A DNA stretch of 64,000 nt from Streptomyces caniscabiei (GCF_014930365.1 NZ_JABXWI010000007.1:186001-250000), one strand, 5' to 3'. Counted from the first letter of the stretch, positions 46,684 to 55,346 are shown. Notes: generated by a model from the letters alone, not told the origin. A program made the numbers and translations.

Positions 46684-48387
46684 TCAGACCTCGTCCTCGA
46701 TGGTCCCGCTCGCCCCCACGTACCAGGTGCGGTGCGCGTCGCCCGGATACGGCGGGGCGAAGCGGCGCAGCTGGGCGGTGAGCACCTCGGGCGGTACGGG
46801 ATGCGCGCGGCGGCCGTTGCGCCGGACCAGCTCGTCCTCGTCGACCAGGACCACGGCATGGGTGCGCAGGGCGTTGCGGCGGTCGGCGAGCCCATGCACC
46901 AGCGAGCGCTGCTGGTGCGTCAGCGAGGTGGCGTCCCACACCACCGTCCCGCCGGCGGCCAGCGCCCCGTCCAGCCGGTCGAGCCCCGCACGCAGGACGT
47001 CCGCGTTGGCCCGCTGGTCGGACCGCGCGCCGCGCGCCGCGCGCAGATCGTCCAGCGCGATGCACGTGTCCACGCCCGCGAGCCCCCGCGCGAAGGTGCT
47101 CTTGCCGCTGCCCGCCGGGCCCACCAGCTGGATCAGCCTCGGGAAGGCCCCGGAGCGCCACCGCCACGTCGCGGCGACGGCCTCCGCGGTCCCGCCGGAG
47201 CCGCCCCCGGCGAACCCGCTCCCCCCGATCCGCCCCCGCGCGTACGCCTCCCGCGCCTCCGCCCGGCACCGGACGGCCACCTCGGGCGGCAGCCCGGCGA
47301 ACGCCTCCCGCAGCGCGGCCTCGTCCGGGCCGCCCACCTCCGCGGCGTACAGCGCCGACCACTCCACCTGCTCGCGCGCCTCGTCCGTCGCCGCGGTGGC
47401 CCGGGCGACCGCGTGCAACAGCCCGAGGTCGGCGGCGAGCGAGAGGCGCGCCAGGCCGGTGGGGCGGTCCTCGTCCGGGTACGGCCGGTGCAGCGCGGAG
47501 TGCAGCCCCACCAGGTCGGCCACGCGACGGGCCAGCGGCATCCCCACGGCCCCGGCGAGCCGTGCGGCGACCCGGGCCCGGCGGCCGCCCGGGGCGTGCC
47601 CGTGCAGCAGCGCGGCCAGGACACCGGCGAGCCGCTCGTCCCCGGACCTGCCCTCCGGGTCGAAGCGGGCCACGGTCTCCCGGTCGCCCTCGCCGGGCAG
47701 TCCGACGGCCTCCGCCAGTGCGTCGGCGTCGGCGGGCGCGCCGGAGCGCACGGCCCACAGCGGCGCACGCGCCCCCAGCCCGTTCTCCACGACGGCCGCG
47801 TGCATCCAGTGGGTGTCCGTCCGTACGTGCCCGGCCCGCACCCACTTGGCGACGCGCGCGCCGAACTCGTCCGCGGCGAAACCGTCCACGACCCGGACGA
47901 CGTACCCCTCCTGCCGCGCGAGGTCCAGCCGCAGGGCGCGCAGGGCCTTCTCGTCGAAGACGCCCCGCCACAGCACACGCGGCACGGGGACGCCCAGTCC
48001 GCGCAGCAGGGCCACCGTGCGGTCCCAGCCCAGGCAGCGTCCGCCCGTGTCCCACACCGAGAAGCCGTAGAACCAGCTGTCCAGGTCGTCGTAGGCGAGG
48101 GAGTGGCGCGCGAACATGTTCTCGCCGCACACCCGCCAGCCCGGCGGGACGGCGTGGCCGATGCGGGCCTGGAGCGCCTTGACCCAGGTACGGGAGGGGT
48201 GGTGCGCGGAGTCGAGGGAGCGGGCGTGCACGCCGTCGCGGTACAGCGTGGTGTTCTCGCCGTCGAGTTTCTCGGTCACGACGACCTCGCGGCCGCGCAG
48301 GCCCGACAGGTCGGTGACCCGCAGATCGTCGGCGGTCGCGCCGGGGGACCAGGGCAGATGCCTGGTCCGCGGATAGTGCGTGCGCAT
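46684..48387 (-). CDS. ATP-dependent RNA ligase fused to polynucleotide kinase
   Basis: 567-residue protein. N-terminal nucleotidyl-transferring ligase: motif I TEKLDGENTTL with nucleophile Lys40, motif III SWFYGFSVWD (104-113), motif IV EGYVVR (160-165), motif V AKWVR (180-184). A helical middle region (about 245-400) is followed by a P-loop kinase: Walker A GPAGSGKST (423-431), TVVWDATSLTHQQRSLV (481-497) typical of polynucleotide kinases, and a lid Arg-rich stretch near 520-545. Such a protein can phosphorylate a 5'-OH end and join it to a 3'-OH. ATG 48387; GGGGGAA upstream. Upstream gene of the repair operon. Confidence 0.85.
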   Translation of the reverse strand: MRTHYPRTRHLPWSPGATADDLRVTDLSGLRGREVVVTEKLDGENTTLYRDGVHARSLDSAHHPSRTWVKALQARIGHAVPPGWRVCGENMFARHSLAYDDLDSWFYGFSVWDTGGRCLGWDRTVALLRGLGVPVPRVLWRGVFDEKALRALRLDLARQEGYVVRVVDGFAADEFGARVAKWVRAGHVRTDTHWMHAAVVENGLGARAPLWAVRSGAPADADALAEAVGLPGEGDRETVARFDPEGRSGDERLAGVLAALLHGHAPGGRRARVAARLAGAVGMPLARRVADLVGLHSALHRPYPDEDRPTGLARLSLAADLGLLHAVARATAATDEAREQVEWSALYAAEVGGPDEAALREAFAGLPPEVAVRCRAEAREAYARGRIGGSGFAGGGSGGTAEAVAATWRWRSGAFPRLIQLVGPAGSGKSTFARGLAGVDTCIALDDLRAARGARSDQRANADVLRAGLDRLDGALAAGGTVVWDATSLTHQQRSLVHGLADRRNALRTHAVVLVDEDELVRRNGRRAHPVPPEVLTAQLRRFAPPYPGDAHRTWYVGASGTIEDEV

Positions 48388-48483
48388 GATGGACGTTCCC
48401 CCGTGCCGGCCGGCGTACCTGATCAGCGTAGGAGCGCGGCTCGCGGGTGGGCGAGCGGATTACGCGCGGTCTAGGGTCCGGGT

Positions 48484-49200
48484 ATGAAGCCCAGAGCGGG
48501 GGTCGGGCTCACCTCGATCATGGTGGTGCTCACGGTGACGACCGGCATGATCGAGGCCGTGAGCTTCCTGGTGCTCGGTCCGGTGTTCACCGCCGTGCAG
48601 ACCGGCAACCTCCTCTTCCTCTCCTTCGCGCTCACCGGGGCCGCCGGACTGTCCCCGGCGGCGGCGGGGATCTCGTTCGCCGGGTTCACGGTCGGCGCGG
48701 TGCTCGGTTCCCTGTTCGAGTCGAGCGTGGACGCCCATGGCCGGCGCTGGTTCCCGCCCGCGCTGATCGGAGAGGCGCTGCTGCTGGGGCTCGGCGGGGT
48801 GGTCGCCTGGCGCACCGGCCTCGACGCGCCGGGGGACCCGGCCGAGGGCCCGCACTTCGCCGTGGTCGCCCTGGTCGCCGGGGCCATGGGCGTGCGCAAC
48901 GTCACCACCCTGCGGGCGCGGGTCCCGGACCTGCCCACCACGGTGTCCACCCGCGCCCTGACCGCGCTCCTCGGCGGACTGCCCCTGCTCTCCGACACCC
49001 GCATCGGATCGGGGGCCACGAACGAGGGCCGCCGCCTCGCCTCGGTCGGCGCGATGTTCACCGGCGGCCTGCTGGGCGCCTGGCTACTGCACGAGCACGT
49101 CCACCCGGCGGTGGTCCTGCTGCTCCCCGCCGCGCTGGTGCTGGCCCTGGGCGCGGTGTACTGGGTGATGCCGCGTCGGCGTACGTCGGCGCCCGACTGA
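48484..49200 (+). CDS. DUF1275 (YoaK-type) membrane protein
   Basis: 238-residue integral membrane protein with about six helices. Family signature: TVTTGMIEAVSFLVLGPVFTAVQTGNLLFL, and later MGVRNVTTLRARVPDLPTTVSTRALTALL. Transport function is presumed for the family but not proven. TAGGGT (48472-48477) ends six bases before the ATG, suggesting a leaderless message. Divergent from the RNA-repair operon. Confidence 0.85.
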   Translation: MKPRAGVGLTSIMVVLTVTTGMIEAVSFLVLGPVFTAVQTGNLLFLSFALTGAAGLSPAAAGISFAGFTVGAVLGSLFESSVDAHGRRWFPPALIGEALLLGLGGVVAWRTGLDAPGDPAEGPHFAVVALVAGAMGVRNVTTLRARVPDLPTTVSTRALTALLGGLPLLSDTRIGSGATNEGRRLASVGAMFTGGLLGAWLLHEHVHPAVVLLLPAALVLALGAVYWVMPRRRTSAPD

Positions 49201-49240
49201 ATCAGGCCGCTCCCGTGAAACGGCTGTGGATCATGGACGC

Positions 49241-49483
49241 ATGACTGTCTCAGCGAACCGTCTCATCGGTGCGGCCACCATGCTCGCCGGCATCTGCGTC
49301 TGTCTCTGGCTGGCCCTCGGCGTACCTCAGGAATGGACCGGCGGGATGAGATGGTTACGCACCGCGCTGGCGCTGGCGTCCTTGGGCGCGATCAGCCTCG
49401 GAGTCCGCTTCGTGTACCCCGACCGCGACACGGACACCCCGGGCGAGGCCCCGGACGGCGAGGGTGCCGGCACCCGGGTTTGA
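49241..49483 (+). CDS. Small two-helix membrane protein
   Basis: 80 residues with two membrane helices (about 8-27 and 39-59), then a hydrophilic tail DRDTDTPGEAPDGEGAGTRV. No recognised family. ATG 49241 was chosen; an in-frame GTG at 49226 would add five residues. Neither start has a strong ribosome-binding site. Confidence 0.55.
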   Translation: MTVSANRLIGAATMLAGICVCLWLALGVPQEWTGGMRWLRTALALASLGAISLGVRFVYPDRDTDTPGEAPDGEGAGTRV

Positions 49484-49518
49484 CCTCCGTCACTCTCGGG
49501 GTAATCTCTCCGGCTCGA

Positions 49519-49549
49519 TTGGCGGAGGCGCTGCGCCGTATGGCAGACT
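49519..49549 (+). promoter_or_regulatory. Candidate S10 operon promoter
   Basis: TTGGCG (49519-49524) with CAGACT (49544-49549), 19 bases apart (18 if TGGCGG is used). Predicted leader about 335 nt. Confidence 0.45.
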
Positions 49550-49802
49550 AGCGGGGTTGCTCGGTCGAGTGTTGATGCTGCGCGCCTCCCGCCGGGAGGA
49601 CCGGAAGCGAGTCCCACAGTACTCGTCGCCCCAACTGCCCCATGGGCAGCGCTGGAGCGGACGTACGGGAATCTTTCGGGAAGCAAGGTGCGGCGCCGAC
49701 CAGGCACCCGGTGGGCCTCCGCCCCCGGCCCGCGGTACCGGAAGGGCCGTGTTTCCCAGACTGGGGATGCTCGAACAAGGGGCATCTGTGTCAGCGGGAG
49801 CG

Positions 49803-49827
49803 CGACACGCCCGACCGCGTGGGTCGG
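49803..49827 (+). promoter_or_regulatory. Shared ribosomal-operon leader element (S10 copy)
   Basis: CGACAC, then G, then the 18-mer CCCGACCGCGTGGGTCGG. It matches the str leader copy at 32640-32664 at 24 of 25 positions and ends 64 bases before rpsJ. Confidence 0.7.
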
Positions 49828-49891
49828 AGGAGCGGGTGACGGAACACCGGGTTCCAGAGCGTTAAACGAGACAAAGGACTACTGAGTAGCC

Positions 49892-50200
49892 ATGGCGGGA
49901 CAGAAGATCCGCATCCGGCTCAAGGCCTACGACCACGAGGTCATCGACTCCTCGGCGAAGAAGATCGTCGAGACGGTGACCCGCACTGGTGCGTCGGTCG
50001 CGGGCCCGGTGCCGCTGCCCACTGAGAAGAACGTGTACTGCGTCATCAAGTCGCCGCACAAGTACAAGGACTCGCGCGAGCACTTCGAGATGCGCACGCA
50101 CAAGCGCCTGATCGACATCCTCGACCCGACCCCCAAGACCGTTGACTCTCTGATGCGACTCGACCTCCCGGCCGGTGTCGACATCGAGATCAAGCTCTGA
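49892..50200 (+). CDS. rpsJ: 30S ribosomal protein S10
   Basis: 102-residue S10, which also acts in antitermination (NusE). MAGQKIRIRLKAYDHEVIDS start, GPVPLPTEKNVYCVIKSPHK loop, and EHFEMRTHKRLIDILDPTPK. ATG 49892; AAAGGA sits about 14 bases upstream. First gene of the S10 operon after a long leader. Confidence 0.97.
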   Translation: MAGQKIRIRLKAYDHEVIDSSAKKIVETVTRTGASVAGPVPLPTEKNVYCVIKSPHKYKDSREHFEMRTHKRLIDILDPTPKTVDSLMRLDLPAGVDIEIKL

Positions 50201-50217
50201 AGGCCGGTGATCTGAGA

Positions 50218-50862
50218 ATGGCTAAGCAGATCAAGGGCATCCTGGGCGAGAAGCTCGGCATGACGCAGGTGTGGGACGAGAACAACCGCGTTGTTCCGGT
50301 CACCGTCGTCAAGGCCGGCCCCAACGTCGTCACCCAGGTCCGTACGAACGATGTCGACGGCTACGAGTCGGTCCAGATCGCCTTCGGCGAGATCGACCCG
50401 CGCAAGGTGAACAAGCCCCTCAAGGGCCACTTCGCCAAGGCCGACGTCACCCCCCGCCGCCACCTCGTCGAGATCCGCACCGCGGACGCCTCCGAGTACA
50501 CGCTGGGCCAGGAGATCTCCGCCGAGGTCTTCGAGGCCGGCGTCAAGGTGGACGTGACCGGCAAGAGCAAGGGCAAGGGCTTCGCCGGTGTCATGAAGCG
50601 TCACAACTTCAAGGGCCTCGGCGCCGGACACGGCACCCAGCGCAAGCACCGCTCTCCCGGCTCCATCGGTGGCTGCGCCACCCCGGGCCGTGTGTTCAAG
50701 GGCCTCCGCATGGCGGGTCGCATGGGCAACGAGCGGGTCACCACCCAGAACCTGACCGTCCACGCCGTTGACGCGGAGAAGGGTCTGCTGCTCATCAAGG
50801 GCGCGGTTCCCGGTCCGAACGGCGGCCTCGTCCTGGTCCGCACCGCGGCCAAGGGGGCCTGA
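50218..50862 (+). CDS. rplC: 50S ribosomal protein L3
   Basis: 214-residue L3, one of the two assembly-initiating proteins near the peptidyl-transferase centre. MAKQIKGILGEKLGMTQVWD; the long loop GAGHGTQRKHRSPGSIGGCA reaching the centre; GRMAGRMGN segment (RMAGRMGNERVTTQNL). Starts 17 bases after rpsJ. Confidence 0.97.
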   Translation: MAKQIKGILGEKLGMTQVWDENNRVVPVTVVKAGPNVVTQVRTNDVDGYESVQIAFGEIDPRKVNKPLKGHFAKADVTPRRHLVEIRTADASEYTLGQEISAEVFEAGVKVDVTGKSKGKGFAGVMKRHNFKGLGAGHGTQRKHRSPGSIGGCATPGRVFKGLRMAGRMGNERVTTQNLTVHAVDAEKGLLLIKGAVPGPNGGLVLVRTAAKGA

Positions 50863-50869
50863 GGTACCG

Positions 50870-51529
50870 ATGAGCACTGTTGACATCCTTTCGCCTGCCG
50901 GCGAGAAGACCGGAAGCGTCGAACTCCCCGCGGAGATCTTCGGCGTGGAGAAGGTCAGCATCCCGCTGATCCACCAGGTCGTCGTCGCGCAGAACGCGGC
51001 TGCCCGCCAGGGCACGCACAAGACCAAGACCCGCGGCGAAGTCCGTGGTGGCGGTAAGAAGCCGTACCGGCAGAAGGGCACCGGCCGCGCCCGTCAGGGC
51101 TCGACCCGCGCGCCCCAGTTCGCCGGTGGTGGCGTCGTGCACGGTCCCGTGCCGCGTGACTACTCGCAGCGGACCCCGAAGAAGATGAAGGCCGCGGCCC
51201 TGCGCCACGCCCTCACCGACCGGGCCCGCCACAACCGCATCCACGTCGTCTCCGGCGTGATCGAGGGCGAGAACCCCTCCACGAAGGCCGCCAAGTCGCT
51301 GTTCGGCAAGATCTCGGAGCGCAAGAACCTGCTCCTGGTCGTCGAGCGCGCCGACGAGGCCGCGTGGCTCTCCGCCCGCAACCTGCCCCAGGTCCACATC
51401 CTGGAGCCGGGCCAGCTGAACACGTACGACGTGATCGTCTCGGACGATGTGGTCTTCACCCAGGCCGCCCTTGAGTCCTTCGTGTCCGGCCCGAACAAGG
51501 CCAACGACACCGAAGGGAGCGAGGCCTGA
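50870..51529 (+). CDS. rplD: 50S ribosomal protein L4
   Basis: 219-residue L4, lining the exit tunnel; in E. coli it also represses the S10 operon. The tunnel loop is RGGGKKPYRQKGTGRARQGS (preceded by KTKTRGEV); FGKISERKNLLLVVERAD follows. ATG 50870, seven bases after rplC with GAGGTACC between; the longer in-frame upstream extension lies inside rplC and was rejected. Confidence 0.97.
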   Translation: MSTVDILSPAGEKTGSVELPAEIFGVEKVSIPLIHQVVVAQNAAARQGTHKTKTRGEVRGGGKKPYRQKGTGRARQGSTRAPQFAGGGVVHGPVPRDYSQRTPKKMKAAALRHALTDRARHNRIHVVSGVIEGENPSTKAAKSLFGKISERKNLLLVVERADEAAWLSARNLPQVHILEPGQLNTYDVIVSDDVVFTQAALESFVSGPNKANDTEGSEA

Positions 51530-51948
51530 TGGCTACGCGTCACCCGAGCATTGCCTCCAAGGCTGCGAAGGCCGCCAAGGCCGCGCGCGTCGCCAAGGCG
51601 CGCCGCCACGCCGCCGAGGGCAAGAACACCGTCGTCACCGCGCCCAGCAAGGCGTTCACGGACCCCCGTGACGTGCTGCTGAAGCCGGTCGTGTCGGAGA
51701 AGAGCTACGCGCTGCTCGACGAGGGCAAGTACACCTTCATCGTCGCGCCCGGCGCCAACAAGACCCAGATCAAGCAGGCCGTCCAGGCGGTCTTCTCGGT
51801 CAAGGTCACCGGGGTCAACACGATCAACCGCATCGGCAAGCGCAAGCGCACCAAGACCGGTTTCGGTCAGCGTGCCGGCTCCAAGCGCGCCATCGTGACC
51901 CTTGCCGAGGGCGACCGTATCGACATCTTCGGCGGTCCGACCGCGTAA
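51529..51948 (+). CDS. rplW: 50S ribosomal protein L23
   Basis: 139-residue L23, docking site for trigger factor and SRP at the tunnel exit. Longer than the usual ~100 residues: an Ala/Lys-rich N-terminal tail (ASKAAKAAKAARVAKARRHA) of about 40 residues precedes the core, which begins DPRDVLLKPVVSEKSYALLD. Overlaps rplD by one base (TGATG), so translation is coupled. Confidence 0.95.
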   Translation: MATRHPSIASKAAKAAKAARVAKARRHAAEGKNTVVTAPSKAFTDPRDVLLKPVVSEKSYALLDEGKYTFIVAPGANKTQIKQAVQAVFSVKVTGVNTINRIGKRKRTKTGFGQRAGSKRAIVTLAEGDRIDIFGGPTA

Positions 51949-51986
51949 GCGGGTCGGATCGTCCGATATCGGACGAGGACTGAGAA

Positions 51987-52823
51987 ATGGGAATCCGCAA
52001 GTACAAGCCGACTACGCCGGGCCGTCGCGGCTCCAGCGTCGCCGACTTCGTCGAGATCACGCGGTCCACGCCGGAGAAGTCGCTGGTCCGCCCCCTGCAC
52101 AGCAAGGGCGGCCGTAACAACGCCGGTCGTGTGACCGTTCGCCACCAGGGTGGCGGACACAAGCGCGCCTACCGTGTCATCGACTTCCGTCGTCACGACA
52201 AGGACGGCGTGCCGGCGAAGGTCGCGCACATCGAGTACGACCCCAACCGCACCGCGCGCATCGCGCTGCTGCACTACGCGGACGGCGAGAAGCGCTACAT
52301 CCTCGCCCCGCGCAACCTGCAGCAGGGTGACCGCGTGGAGAACGGTCCCGGGGCCGACATCAAGCCGGGCAACAACCTGGCGCTCCGCAACATCCCGGTC
52401 GGTACCACGATCCACGCGATCGAGCTCCGTCCCGGTGGCGGCGCCAAGTTCGCCCGCTCCGCCGGTGCCTCCGTGCAGCTGCTCGCGAAGGAGGGCGCCT
52501 ACGCCCACCTCCGCATGCCGTCCGGTGAGATCCGCCTGGTCGACGTGCGCTGCCGCGCCACCGTCGGCGAGGTCGGCAACGCCGAGCAGAGCAACATCAA
52601 CTGGGGCAAGGCCGGCCGCAAGCGCTGGCTGGGCGTCCGCCCGACCGTCCGCGGTGTGGCGATGAACCCGGTTGACCACCCCCACGGTGGTGGTGAGGGC
52701 AAGACCTCCGGTGGTCGCCACCCGGTCAGCCCCTGGGGTCAGAAGGAGGGTCGTACTCGCTCGCCGAAGAAGGCTTCGAGCAAGTACATCGTCCGCCGCC
52801 GCAAGACGAACAAGAAGCGCTAG
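51987..52823 (+). CDS. rplB: 50S ribosomal protein L2
   Basis: 278-residue L2, needed for subunit joining and peptidyl transfer. MGIRKYKPTTPGRRGSSVAD, GGRNNAGRVTVRHQGGGHKR, and the near-invariant MNPVDHPHGGGEGKTSGGRH with the functional His. Standard length. 38 bases after rplW. Confidence 0.98.
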   Translation: MGIRKYKPTTPGRRGSSVADFVEITRSTPEKSLVRPLHSKGGRNNAGRVTVRHQGGGHKRAYRVIDFRRHDKDGVPAKVAHIEYDPNRTARIALLHYADGEKRYILAPRNLQQGDRVENGPGADIKPGNNLALRNIPVGTTIHAIELRPGGGAKFARSAGASVQLLAKEGAYAHLRMPSGEIRLVDVRCRATVGEVGNAEQSNINWGKAGRKRWLGVRPTVRGVAMNPVDHPHGGGEGKTSGGRHPVSPWGQKEGRTRSPKKASSKYIVRRRKTNKKR

Positions 52824-52835
52824 GAGCGGGTTTAG

Positions 52836-53117
52836 ATGCCGCGCAGTCTCAAGAAGGGGCCCTTCGTCGACGACCACCTGATCAAGAAGGTGGACGTACA
52901 GAACGAAGCAGGCACCAAGAACGTCATCAAGACCTGGTCCCGTCGCTCGATGATCATCCCGGCCATGCTCGGCCACACGATCGCGGTGCACAACGGCAAG
53001 ACCCACATTCCGGTGTTCGTCACCGAGTCGATGGTCGGCCACAAGCTCGGCGAGTTCTCGCCGACGCGCACCTTCCGGGGTCACGTCAAGGACGACCGGA
53101 AGTCGAAGCGCCGCTAA
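52836..53117 (+). CDS. rpsS: 30S ribosomal protein S19
   Basis: 93-residue S19 of the 30S head. MPRSLKKGPFVDDHLIKKVD, TWSRRSMIIPAMLGHTIAVH, and GHKLGEFSPTRTFRGHVKDD are diagnostic. 12 bases after rplB. Confidence 0.97.
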   Translation: MPRSLKKGPFVDDHLIKKVDVQNEAGTKNVIKTWSRRSMIIPAMLGHTIAVHNGKTHIPVFVTESMVGHKLGEFSPTRTFRGHVKDDRKSKRR

Positions 53118-53160
53118 ACGCGGGGTGGAATCGACCATGACAGACACTGGAAGGACAACC

Positions 53161-53508
53161 ATGGAAGCCAGGGCCCAGGCGCGGTACATCCGCGTCACGC
53201 CCATGAAGGCCCGCCGCGTGGTGGACCTCATCCGTGGCATGGACGCCACGGAGGCTCAGGCGGTCCTGCGTTTCGCCCCGCAGGCCGCGAGCGTGCCGGT
53301 CGGCAAGGTGCTGGACAGCGCCATTGCCAACGCCGCACACAACTACGACCACACGGACGCCTCTTCGCTGGTCATCAGCGAGGCGTACGTGGACGAGGGC
53401 CCGACCCTGAAGCGGTTCCGTCCGCGGGCCCAGGGCCGTGCCTACCGGATCCGCAAGCGGACCAGCCACATCACCGTGGTCGTCAGCAGCAAGGAAGGAA
53501 CCCGGTAA
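53161..53508 (+). CDS. rplV: 50S ribosomal protein L22
   Basis: 115-residue L22; its beta-hairpin lines the exit tunnel (macrolide region). MEARAQARYIRVTPMKARRV start; GPTLKRFRPRAQGRAYRIRK is the hairpin, wild type in appearance. ATG 53161 with GGAAGGA upstream is preferred over earlier in-frame ATGs, and gives the usual length. Confidence 0.96.
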   Translation: MEARAQARYIRVTPMKARRVVDLIRGMDATEAQAVLRFAPQAASVPVGKVLDSAIANAAHNYDHTDASSLVISEAYVDEGPTLKRFRPRAQGRAYRIRKRTSHITVVVSSKEGTR

Positions 53509-54335
53509 TGGGCCAGAAGGTAAACCCGCATGGGTTCCGGCTCGGTGTCACGACCGACTTCAAGTCGCGTTGGTACGCCGACAAGCTGTACAAGGACTAC
53601 GTCAAGGAAGACGTCGCCATCCGTCGGATGATGACGTCCGGCATGGAGCGCGCCGGCATCTCGAAGGTGGAGATCGAGCGCACCCGTGACCGCGTCCGCG
53701 TGGACATCCACACCGCGCGTCCGGGCATCGTCATCGGCCGTCGTGGCGCCGAGGCCGACCGCATCCGCGGCGACCTCGAGAAGCTCACGGGCAAGCAGGT
53801 CCAGCTGAACATCCTCGAGGTCAAGAGCCCCGAGACCGATGCCCAGCTGGTCGCTCAGGCCGTCGCCGAGCAGCTCTCCTCCCGCGTCTCCTTCCGTCGC
53901 GCCATGCGTAAGAGCATGCAGGGCACGATGAAGGCCGGCGCCAAGGGCATCAAGATCCAGTGCGGTGGCCGCCTCGGTGGCGCCGAGATGTCCCGCTCGG
54001 AGTTCTACCGCGAGGGCCGTGTGCCCCTGCACACGCTCCGCGCGAACGTGGACTACGGCTTCTTCGAGGCCAAGACGACCTTCGGCCGCATCGGTGTGAA
54101 GGTCTGGATCTACAAGGGCGATGTCAAGAACATCGCCGAGGTCCGCGCCGAGAACGCTGCCGCCCGTGCGGGTAACCGCCCGGCTCGCGGTGGCGGTGCA
54201 GACCGCCCGGCCCGTGGTGGCCGCGGTGGCGAGCGGCGCGGTCGCAAGCCGCAGCAGGCTGCCGGCGCCGAGGCCCCCAAGGCCGAGGCTCCCGCCGCCG
54301 CCGCTCCGGCTGAGAGCACCGGAACGGAGGCCTGA
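53508..54335 (+). CDS. rpsC: 30S ribosomal protein S3
   Basis: 275-residue S3, part of the mRNA entry site. KH domain with VIGRRGAEADRIRGDLEKLT; C-terminal domain GRLGGAEMSRSEFYREGRVP. Ends in an Arg/Gly then Ala/Pro/Glu-rich tail of about 55 residues (GNRPARGGGADRPARGGRGG onward) that E. coli S3 lacks. Overlaps rplV by one base. Confidence 0.97.
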   Translation: MGQKVNPHGFRLGVTTDFKSRWYADKLYKDYVKEDVAIRRMMTSGMERAGISKVEIERTRDRVRVDIHTARPGIVIGRRGAEADRIRGDLEKLTGKQVQLNILEVKSPETDAQLVAQAVAEQLSSRVSFRRAMRKSMQGTMKAGAKGIKIQCGGRLGGAEMSRSEFYREGRVPLHTLRANVDYGFFEAKTTFGRIGVKVWIYKGDVKNIAEVRAENAAARAGNRPARGGGADRPARGGRGGERRGRKPQQAAGAEAPKAEAPAAAAPAESTGTEA

Positions 54336-54340
54336 CCGAC

Positions 54341-54760
54341 ATGCTGATCCCCCGTAGGGTCAAGCACCGCAAGCAGCACCACCCGAAGCGCCGTGGTCAG
54401 GCCAAGGGCGGTACGACGGTCGCGTTCGGCGAGTACGGCATTCAGGCCCTCACGCCGGCGTACGTGACCAACCGCCAGATCGAGGCGGCCCGTATCGCGA
54501 TGACCCGCCACATCAAGCGTGGCGGCAAGGTCTGGATCAACATCTACCCGGACCGCCCGCTCACGAAGAAGCCCGCCGAGACCCGCATGGGTTCCGGTAA
54601 GGGTTCGCCGGAGTGGTGGATCGCGAACGTGCACCCGGGACGGGTCATGTTCGAGCTGTCCTACCCCAACGAGAAGATCGCCCGTGAGGCCCTGACTCGC
54701 GCCGCCCACAAGCTGCCGATGAAGTGCCGGATCGTCAAGCGCGAGGCAGGTGAAGCGTGA
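54341..54760 (+). CDS. rplP: 50S ribosomal protein L16
   Basis: 139-residue L16 near the A site. MLIPRRVKHRKQHHPKRRGQ; GGKVWINIYPDRPLTKKPAE; RMGSGKGSPEWWIANVHPGR with the Arg that is hydroxylated in some bacteria. Five bases after rpsC. Confidence 0.97.
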   Translation: MLIPRRVKHRKQHHPKRRGQAKGGTTVAFGEYGIQALTPAYVTNRQIEAARIAMTRHIKRGGKVWINIYPDRPLTKKPAETRMGSGKGSPEWWIANVHPGRVMFELSYPNEKIAREALTRAAHKLPMKCRIVKREAGEA

Positions 54761-54984
54761 TGTCGGCCGGTACCAAGGCGTCCGAGCTGCGCGAGCTGGG
54801 TGACGAGGAGCTGCTGAACAAGCTCCGCGAAGCCAAGGAAGAACTGTTCAACCTCCGCTTCCAGGCGGCGACCGGACAGCTCGAGAACCATGGCCGTCTG
54901 AAGGCGGTCCGCAAGGACATCGCGCGGATCTACACCCTGATGCGCGAGCGTGAGCTGGGCATCGAAACGGTGGAGAACGCCTGA
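54760..54984 (+). CDS. rpmC: 50S ribosomal protein L29
   Basis: 74-residue helical L29 at the tunnel exit. KASELRELGDEELLNKLREA and LFNLRFQAATGQLENHGRLK. ATG 54760 overlaps the rplP stop by one base (TGATG); the GTG three bases earlier is less likely. Confidence 0.96.
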   Translation: MSAGTKASELRELGDEELLNKLREAKEELFNLRFQAATGQLENHGRLKAVRKDIARIYTLMRERELGIETVENA

Positions 54985-55271
54985 TGAGCGAGAACAACGT
55001 GACTGAGACGAACACCGAGGCGCGCGGATTCCGCAAGACCCGTGAGGGCATCGTCGTCAGCGACAAGATGGACAAGACCGTCGTCGTCGCCGTCGAGGAC
55101 CGCAAGAAGCACGCCCTGTACGGCAAGGTCATCCGCAGCACGAGCAAGCTCAAGGCCCACGACGAGCAGAACGCCGCCGGCATCGGCGACCGCGTCCTCC
55201 TGATGGAGACCCGGCCGCTGTCCGCCACGAAGCACTGGCGCGTCGTCGAGATCCTCGAGAAGGCCAAGTAA
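54984..55271 (+). CDS. rpsQ: 30S ribosomal protein S17
   Basis: 95-residue S17. RGFRKTREGIVVSDKMDKTV and YGKVIRSTSKLKAHDEQNAA, then METRPLSATKHWRVVEILEK. Overlaps rpmC by one base. Last gene of the S10 block; a 103-base gap with a hairpin follows. Confidence 0.96.
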   Translation: MSENNVTETNTEARGFRKTREGIVVSDKMDKTVVVAVEDRKKHALYGKVIRSTSKLKAHDEQNAAGIGDRVLLMETRPLSATKHWRVVEILEKAK

Positions 55272-55310
55272 TTTCCTGCGGCCAACCCCGCAGGTCAGTT
55301 CCGCCAGGCT

Positions 55311-55346
55311 CGGCAGGGGCTCCTCGTGAAGAGGCGGCCCCTGCCG
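55311..55346 (+). terminator. Hairpin between rpsQ and rplN
   Basis: CGGCAGGGGC and CTC arms pair with GAG and GCCCCTGCCG with a small internal loop; no T run. Lies at the boundary where E. coli separates the S10 and spc operons. Confidence 0.42.

Larger units (their letters stand above)
49484..49891. other. Long untranslated leader region of the S10 operon
   Basis: About 400 bases without a gene. It contains the promoter and the shared leader element listed below, then a small GGAAC/GTTCC hairpin (49841-49855). No open frame here has a believable start. Confidence 0.6.
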
